Shown in pieces: positions 60,307-64,000 of a stretch of 64,000 nt of DNA. Every line of letters begins with the position of its first letter. Position 1 is the first letter of the stretch. The stretch comes from Actinokineospora terrae (GTDB taxonomy: Bacteria > Actinomycetota > Actinomycetes > Mycobacteriales > Pseudonocardiaceae), in NCBI RefSeq assembly GCF_900111175.1, contig NZ_FOGI01000006.1, positions 1 through 64,000 on the forward strand, written 5' to 3'. The notes below the pieces were generated by a model. The model did no database searches, was not told where the DNA came from, and was given only the letters and a program-made list of their open reading frames with translations. Made by a program: the position numbers and the translations under genes.

Positions 60307-61211
60307 CGCGGTGGTCCTTTCATGGCCGCACTACAAATGGTGCGTATTGTCAGGGATGGTTCGCCCATTTCCGCGTTTCGCGTTCAGTGGACATGGCTCG
60401 CGCCGGGGGTGGTATTCAGTGGGTTTTCGTTTCCCTGGCGATGCATTAATTATTGCTCGATGTCGCACCGCGCGCAATAGGTTCGTCCGCCGATTTTCAA
60501 GACTCTTTTGCGCGCGATTTCCGCATGGCGATCAAGAATGGGCAACGCGGCGATGAGGGAATGATTATCGGGGCGGGTCGCGCGCATTCGATGCGCGCCG
60601 GCGACGTTTGCCCAGGTAGGGGAGTTGCGGAGGTCGACGATCCTGCGCCGGGCTGGCTTCTCTATTTGAAATAGAATGCCAATACCGATGTGACACGAAA
60701 GGTGAGACGAAAAATGAAAGATAGGCGGGAGAAATGGAGTATCGCCGATAGGTGGTCGACGGATCGGGGCGGGCCGACCGCGGACTTGCCCGCCTGCCGC
60801 CCGATGTGTTCACCGGCTTGCGGACAAGCCAGTCTGGGATACCGCCGGATCCCCCTGTCGGCCCGCCTACCTGCGCCTCCGGCGAAGCCGGGGGGTGGCG
60901 CTCTAGTGGGAGCCCCGGTCGGACCTCCCGTGGGATCCGCGATAGGACCCCCGAGTGGAAGTCACCGTGCGCGCAGTCGATCTCAACACTGCTACTGAGA
61001 GTAGTGTGATGCGAGCAGAAACATGATGGCGTTCTCATCCGTTTGGCGTAGCGTGTGAGGCTCGGCGCGCCCCGGTCGGGGGAGGCGAGTCGTGGCTTGC
61101 CCTTGGCGGAGGGCAGGTATGACCGCAACGGCGGGGCGTCCGAACAGGGGCGTGGCCGCACGACACGACGGGCGCGACCTGGGGGCGGGTCAGCGCACAT
61201 GGGGAGGCGCG
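60307..61211. other. Long AT-richer intergenic region before the ATPase block
   Basis: About 900 bases between the leftward ATPase gene and rightward HxlR gene. 60400-60740 is clearly less GC-rich than its surroundings (for example ATGCATTAATTATTGC near 60442), a sign of foreign DNA or a promoter region. An imperfect inverted repeat ACACTGCTACT-GAG-AGTAGTGT lies at 60986-61007, and a GCCTCCGGCGAAGCCGGGGG hairpin near 60876-60897. Short frames are present but none has a start and family I can support. Confidence 0.5.
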
Positions 61212-61706
61212 ATGACGGAGCGGGACGAAAGGTTGCTACGCGGGTTGTACGACCTGAAGAATCTCTTCGGCGACAAGTGGACGGCCGCGATCCTGGTCGC
61301 TCTGCGGGACGGCCCGCTGCGTCGGGTAGAGATACTTTCCACGGTCAACACTTATTCCATCGACGAGAATTGGTCGGACAAACGTGCTGTTTTGCAGGAT
61401 AGCATTCTTGCGCGGGCATTGAAGAAGATGCGCGAACAGGGCGTCATCGTCCGCGAGAGCTGCACGAAGACTTTTCCGCCGGAAGTCACCTACTCGTTGA
61501 GTCCTGATGTTACGAGCGTGTTGGCCCTGGCGGAACCCTTGATCCGCTGGGCGGAGGAGAACTCGGCTCTTCTCGCGCGGGCTCAGGCTCTCGGTAGGCA
61601 GAACGCGAACGCTGTGGGGTTTGGTGAGGTGACCGAGATAGGCGGGCACGCGACGTTCCCTACGCAGAGTCGCCGCCCGTTCCGCACAGAAGGCTCTGTC
61701 GGCTGA
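61212..61706 (+). CDS. HxlR family transcriptional regulator
   Basis: 164 residues from ATG at 61212 (GGGGAGG upstream). LYDLKNLFGDKWTAAILVAL is the HxlR opening, followed by DGPLRRVEILSTVNTYSIDE, LQDSILARALKKMREQGVIV as recognition helix region and a KTFPPEVTYSLSPDV wing. Unlike typical members it lacks the N-terminal Cys. The last ~35 residues are unstructured. The gene is convergent with the BTAD regulator and divergent from the ATPase block; an inverted repeat at 60986-61007 may be its operator. Confidence 0.82.
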   Translation: MTERDERLLRGLYDLKNLFGDKWTAAILVALRDGPLRRVEILSTVNTYSIDENWSDKRAVLQDSILARALKKMREQGVIVRESCTKTFPPEVTYSLSPDVTSVLALAEPLIRWAEENSALLARAQALGRQNANAVGFGEVTEIGGHATFPTQSRRPFRTEGSVG

Positions 61707-61758
61707 CTCCTGCCGCCCTGCGCGGGGGGCTTGCTACCTGAAGGCTGAAGTGTCGAGG

Positions 61759-64000
61759 TCAGCCTGTGCTGGTCTGTCCTCGGCTTGCTTCCCACGGCGA
61801 TGGGGACTCGTCGCCGCGGTCGTGTCGGTGGTGCAGCCGTGCGGCCAGTTCGACGGTGTGGTCAGTAGGGCGCTCGTCGATCTCGGCCAGGCGGGTGGTC
61901 AGCAGGGCCAGGGTGCGGCCGATGGCGTCCAACTGTCCGAGGTGGGCTTGCAACCGCATGATGTCGCGGTAGATGAGTTCGTTGTGCGGGTCGAAACTCC
62001 GAGCCATCTCCAGCAGGTCCATCGTCTGCTGTGGATCGTCCCCAACCATGGCGCGAGCGAGGGCTGCGACGGCATCGATGGCGTCGCGGCGGATGGCCTC
62101 GCGGACTGTTTCGATCCATTCGGAGCTTGTGCCGTCGGCCAGTGGGCCGGTGTAGCTGTCGACGATCACCCGGTAGGCATCGACTCGGTCCTGGTCGGTC
62201 GTGGCGAGGCGGCGGGCGGTGATGGCGGCGGCGAAGCGGTGGTAGTCGACCTCCACCAGGTCTGGGTCGAGCTGGTAGCGGCTCTCGCCGACGATGACCA
62301 CATCGGAGACCGTGCCATTGGTGGCGGCGGTGACCGCGCGGCGCACCCGGCTTAGCGAGGTGTTGAGCACGTTGGTGGCCCGCTCCGGCGGGCTGGCGGG
62401 CCATAGGGCAGCGACGAGCGCCTCCCGACTGACCCCATCGGGATGCAGCGCGAGGAAGACAAGCAGTTCGCGGGTGCGCGGTGGGAACGCCGAGGTGACC
62501 TCCAGTTCTCCTCCCACGTTGGGCCGCCACCATGCCCGGGGCGGCCCGAGGACACTGATCCGCAGCGGGGTTGGGCTGCCTGCCGTGTCCGCGGGGCCGT
62601 GCGCCGCGTGGGTGGACACCGTGAGTGGACTCGGCGGGTCGACTTCGAGTCGTGGGTGCTCATCCGAGGCGGTCGGCGAAGTCGTATCCAGGATCTCCAG
62701 TGCGGTGCCGACCTGTGGCAGCGTGTTGTCCTCGGTCGGCGGTTCCACATCCGTGGGGCGAATGGGCTCCGTGGAATTGAACAACGGTCCGAAGCCTCCG
62801 CCATTGGGGTCGTTGGACCGGTCGGCGTGGTGCAGCAGGGCCAGTAGGTCGCCGGTGTGGTCGTCGCCGAGGCGGAACACCCGCGCGCTGCGGAGCGGTT
62901 CGCCGACGCCGGGATTGGTGGTGGAGATGATGCCGTCGTCGCGGACATAAGCGGTGACCCCGGGCGACCATTGGCCCAGCAGCAGCCCGGTCACCCCGAC
63001 GCCGGACCCGTTGTCCAACACCGCCCGCAGCCGGGGCGTGTGTCGCGCGGGCGCGTTGGTGACCAGGATGAGCGGTGGGAACCGATGGCTCGTGCCCTGC
63101 CGGTCGCGGTTGAGCCGGACCAGGGTTTGGGCTTCCAGTTCGTCAAGGGCGGCGGCGAGATCAGCCACCACGCACAGCGCCGCGGGCAATGGAGCGCGGG
63201 CGGCGTTGCGGCCGAGTACCCCAACGAGGTCGGCGGCCGGGACGATCACGCGCGTCTCGCCACCGGCCACGGTGGTGACCAGCAGCGCGCGCACCGCGGC
63301 GGCGGCGCCCGCGCCGAGGAGCCCGAGGCCATGCGCGGCCGCCAGGTCCAGCGCGAGTTCCCGCCCGTCGCGCACGCCCACCGGCAGCACCGCCATTGAG
63401 CCGTGGCCCTCCCCGGTGCCCACGACGACCGAGGACCTAGCGGGTCGCAGTGACCGAGCAGGCGGGTCGTCGGGCTCCGTAACGAGGTCATCGGGGTCGG
63501 CGCGCAGGTGCGCGAGCCGCAGCCCGTAGACCACCGGGGCGACGGGCAGGTCGGTGCGGTCGCCGCTGCCGGGCCGGTAGCGGCGGCGGTGCCGTCGGCG
63601 GGCCACCAGCAGGGCCGCGCTGACCGCGGCGGCGAGCCCCAGGCCGACGAACACCTCTGCGCCCCACCGCACTCCCGCCTCGCCCCCGGCATCCTCGCGC
63701 ACGGATGTCGGGGGCGAGGCAAGGTCATGCGGCGCTGGAGCAGACGTGACCGGGATGGTCTGGGGTGTCTGCTGGGCAGGCGACGGTGGCGCCGTGGAGG
63801 TGCTCGGCTGCGCGGTCCGGCTCGGCGAGGTGACAGGTTCCGGGGTGTGGGCGGCAGCGGGTGGGGTGGGCTGTGCGACGGGCGCGGCGGTGGAGGGCGG
63901 CAGAAGCATCTCCTCGCCGGGAAACACGACGCTGGGACAGGTCAGTCGACCACCACCCGGTTGGAACTTGCCCTTGTTGAGTTCGAAGATCTCCGGCCAC
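61759..64000 (-). CDS. LysM/BTAD-domain transcriptional regulator, 5' end outside window
   Basis: The frame is open to the right edge; 747 codons are visible. At the edge WPEIFELNKGKFQPGGGRLT and PSVVFPGEEMLLPPS form the end of a LysM domain. A Pro/Thr-rich exported-type linker, one helix WGAEVFVGLGLAAAVSAALL and a basic stop RRRHRRRYRP follow. A long middle region (degenerate NTPase-like) leads to a winged-helix LRISVLGPPRAWW start, LLVFLALHPDGVSREALVAA and a BTAD domain VDYHRFAAAITARRL...HNELIYRDIMRLQAHLGQLD. Such membrane-bound SARP-like proteins may link cell-wall sensing to gene control. Complete relatives exceed 900 residues. Confidence 0.83.
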   Translation of the reverse strand, partial: WPEIFELNKGKFQPGGGRLTCPSVVFPGEEMLLPPSTAAPVAQPTPPAAAHTPEPVTSPSRTAQPSTSTAPPSPAQQTPQTIPVTSAPAPHDLASPPTSVREDAGGEAGVRWGAEVFVGLGLAAAVSAALLVARRRHRRRYRPGSGDRTDLPVAPVVYGLRLAHLRADPDDLVTEPDDPPARSLRPARSSVVVGTGEGHGSMAVLPVGVRDGRELALDLAAAHGLGLLGAGAAAAVRALLVTTVAGGETRVIVPAADLVGVLGRNAARAPLPAALCVVADLAAALDELEAQTLVRLNRDRQGTSHRFPPLILVTNAPARHTPRLRAVLDNGSGVGVTGLLLGQWSPGVTAYVRDDGIISTTNPGVGEPLRSARVFRLGDDHTGDLLALLHHADRSNDPNGGGFGPLFNSTEPIRPTDVEPPTEDNTLPQVGTALEILDTTSPTASDEHPRLEVDPPSPLTVSTHAAHGPADTAGSPTPLRISVLGPPRAWWRPNVGGELEVTSAFPPRTRELLVFLALHPDGVSREALVAALWPASPPERATNVLNTSLSRVRRAVTAATNGTVSDVVIVGESRYQLDPDLVEVDYHRFAAAITARRLATTDQDRVDAYRVIVDSYTGPLADGTSSEWIETVREAIRRDAIDAVAALARAMVGDDPQQTMDLLEMARSFDPHNELIYRDIMRLQAHLGQLDAIGRTLALLTTRLAEIDERPTDHTVELAARLHHRHDRGDESPSPWEASRGQTSTG

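Noticed and set aside
14750..64000. Right attachment site of the integrative element (copy of the tRNA-Val 3' half)
   Set aside because: I scanned for the GGTTCGATCCCAGTATCGCC core downstream and did not see it; it may be beyond the window, degenerate or missed by eye.

Overview
The window reads as chromosome of a high-GC filamentous actinobacterium, most likely of the Pseudonocardiaceae type. This is inferred from very GC-rich codon use, many GTG starts, an SsgB-like sporulation regulator, the Gly-Cys-Val tRNA cluster, a LysM/BTAD regulator and a type IV secretion integrative element of actinobacterial style. No rRNA, CRISPR array or intact transposase was seen. No database search was possible, so family names rest on motifs and recalled family knowledge.

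Layout. Positions 1-821 hold the 5' part of a SagB-type dehydrogenase behind a 19-codon peptide gene, a possible peptide natural product locus cut by the window edge. 1037-12942 is chromosomal: a VOC protein, a MarR/MFS efflux pair, a divergent small-protein/STAND NTPase pair (3864-8967), an EgtD-like methyltransferase with a membrane partner, a frameshifted EamA transporter and its divergent LysR regulator. 13022-14764 has the tRNA-Gly/Cys/Val(GAC) cluster, ssgB, a TIGR02611-like membrane protein and tRNA-Val(CAC).

tRNA-Val(CAC) is the apparent attachment site of an integrative conjugative element. Integrase (14882-16024) and excisionase sit beside it, followed by a three-gene methyltransferase block and then, divergently, a transfer operon (20850-32530): pilin-like protein, VirB6/TrbL-like channel with a repeated tail, PrgI/VirB3-like protein, VirB4 ATPase, VirD4-like coupling protein, replication-relaxation protein and a lytic transglycosylase/NlpC-P60 hydrolase. 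A two-domain winged-helix protein at 34552-35379 may be part of it. The right attachment site was not found.

32531-53254 is a patchwork of intact genes and wreckage. Intact genes include an I36-like secreted inhibitor, a thioredoxin-reductase-like flavoprotein with a shortened N terminus, an STAS protein, a membrane protein, a triple-PepSY protein, a DUF3500/HupE operon, an ApbE/FMN-binding/ferric-reductase-like electron-transfer operon, a LigD-type ligase-polymerase and an SOS-box-preceded small gene. Decayed genes include an LPG-synthase-like gene, a response regulator, an XRE regulator, a DUF6636-like gene and others. This pattern fits a region where elements repeatedly inserted and decayed.

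53284-60306 is a one-direction block of seven genes led by a winged-helix MoxR-like AAA ATPase and a VWA protein that also carries an HExxH-like motif, followed by five uncharacterised proteins, two of which share a domain. A decayed relative of one of these genes lies at 33540-34257 beside the transfer genes, and the ATPase's winged helix resembles the one at 34552-35379, so this block probably travels with the same family of elements. It is my best candidate for an undescribed system. An HxlR regulator and a large LysM/BTAD regulator, cut by the right edge, close the window.
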